Shown here one piece after another: positions 32,161 to 32,500 of a DNA stretch of 32,500 nt (positions are counted from its first letter, which is position 1; each line of letters opens with the position of its first letter). This stretch comes from Symbiodinium natans (Eukaryota > Sar > Dinophyceae > Suessiales > Symbiodiniaceae): assembly GCA_905221605.1 (NCBI GenBank), contig CAJNDS010000809.1, positions 1-32,500 of the forward strand, given 5' to 3'. Under the pieces are notes generated by a model. The model did no database searches. It saw only the letters and a program-made list of their open reading frames with translations, and had not been told where the DNA came from. A program made the translations under genes and the position numbers.

Positions 32161-32367
32161 CCCTGCCTCGCCTTTCCGTCTGCGCATCGCAAATGCCCTG
32201 GTCCACACACCTTGTGGAGGTCCCCAAAAGGGCGTGAGTGCTGACTCATGTGATGCTTCGTAAAAAAAATAAAAGGTCTTAACTCCTTGAGAGTTGTAAG
32301 TGGGCGGTCTTGGGGTGGGTAGGTCTGCAGACTACCGCGCGCTCCCAAAGCGCGCTTCCGTTTGGCA

Positions 32368-32399
32368 CGCCCTAAACCCTAAACCCTAAACCCTAAACC
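32368..32399. repeat. short CCCTAAA tract
   Basis: Four perfect units, sharp edges. The last 100 bp of the window are unassigned. Confidence 0.92.
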
Positions 32400-32500
32400 A
32401 GATGTTTCAGCGAGCCGGGTGGACATGTAGGCTGAGAAGGCGCAGGCCCTGGTCGGTTTGGAGGTGGTTGGAGGTCGGGATGCTTCTGGCTGAGGTTTAG

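Larger units (their letters stand above)
31651..32365. other. 715-bp GC-rich spacer without telomeric units
   Basis: The longest spacer free of telomere-like DNA. It holds the GGCCAGG repeats and the TTCGCGCCAA repeats listed separately. Overlapping open frames run forward (31530-32021) and reverse (31869-32348, 159 codons, Gly/Arg/Lys-rich). Both look repeat-driven; neither is recognised. Confidence 0.6.

Noticed and set aside
31869-32348. 159-codon reverse protein
   Set aside because: Gly/Arg/Lys-rich translation arises from GGCCAGG and GCGCGAAGG repeats; an equally long forward frame overlaps it. Kept only as a note.
1-32500. Many spacers read as real genes on sight
   Set aside because: At this GC content a 100-bp spacer is expected to be open in one or two of six frames by chance, and several here are open in three. 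I therefore list only candidates with edge signals, at low to moderate confidence.

Overview
Kind of DNA. This is a eukaryotic nuclear window dominated by the plant/algal-type telomere heptamer TTTAGGG (complement CCCTAAA). Counted by eye, about one hundred tracts in both orientations occupy roughly a third of the 32.5 kb, separated by mostly GC-rich spacers of 60 to 700 bp. It is not a simple chromosome end: no terminal array of one polarity exists and tracts flip strand every few hundred bases. TTTAGGG telomeres occur in plants, green algae, dinoflagellates and several other algal groups. The short exon-like spacers and possible GC-AG junctions make a dinoflagellate or similar alga my first guess, but no rRNA, tRNA, spliced leader or recognisable conserved gene fixes the clade.

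Layout. 1-4430: a TTTGGGG tract, a 107-bp inverted-repeat element, then alternating tracts, including a 406-bp tandem duplication with one mismatch in its 254-bp unique part. 4430-8840: degenerate tracts, pure variant blocks, short dispersed repeat families, and a six-segment forward exon chain whose phases agree. 8694-9056: 13 exact TTTAGGG units flanked by a 9-bp direct repeat inside an otherwise continuous reverse reading frame. 9200-15020: more tracts with 8-mer and 15-bp higher-order repeats, a second copy of the inverted-repeat element (13634-13703), and candidate exons on both strands. 15020-18035: an AT-richer island, another inverted-repeat element, and a 630-bp degenerate array. 18035-25030: dense tracts, one flanked by a 22-bp imperfect direct repeat, and one fusion-type TTTAGGG/CCCTAAA junction with a perfect 20-bp palindrome. 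25030-26570 and 31290-32365: longer spacers with tandem repeats. 26570-31290: further tracts.

Genes. I recognise no gene with confidence. Many spacers carry an open frame bounded by AG and GT (sometimes GC), and several chain in compatible phase with telomere-repeat tracts lying where introns would be. However, 60-150 bp GC-rich spacers are often open in several frames on both strands by chance, so every exon below is a candidate only and its strand is frequently ambiguous. The working hypothesis is that telomere-repeat tracts and short inverted-repeat elements have been inserted into genic sequence and may be removed as introns. The alternative is a graveyard of gene fragments joined by telomeric DNA.
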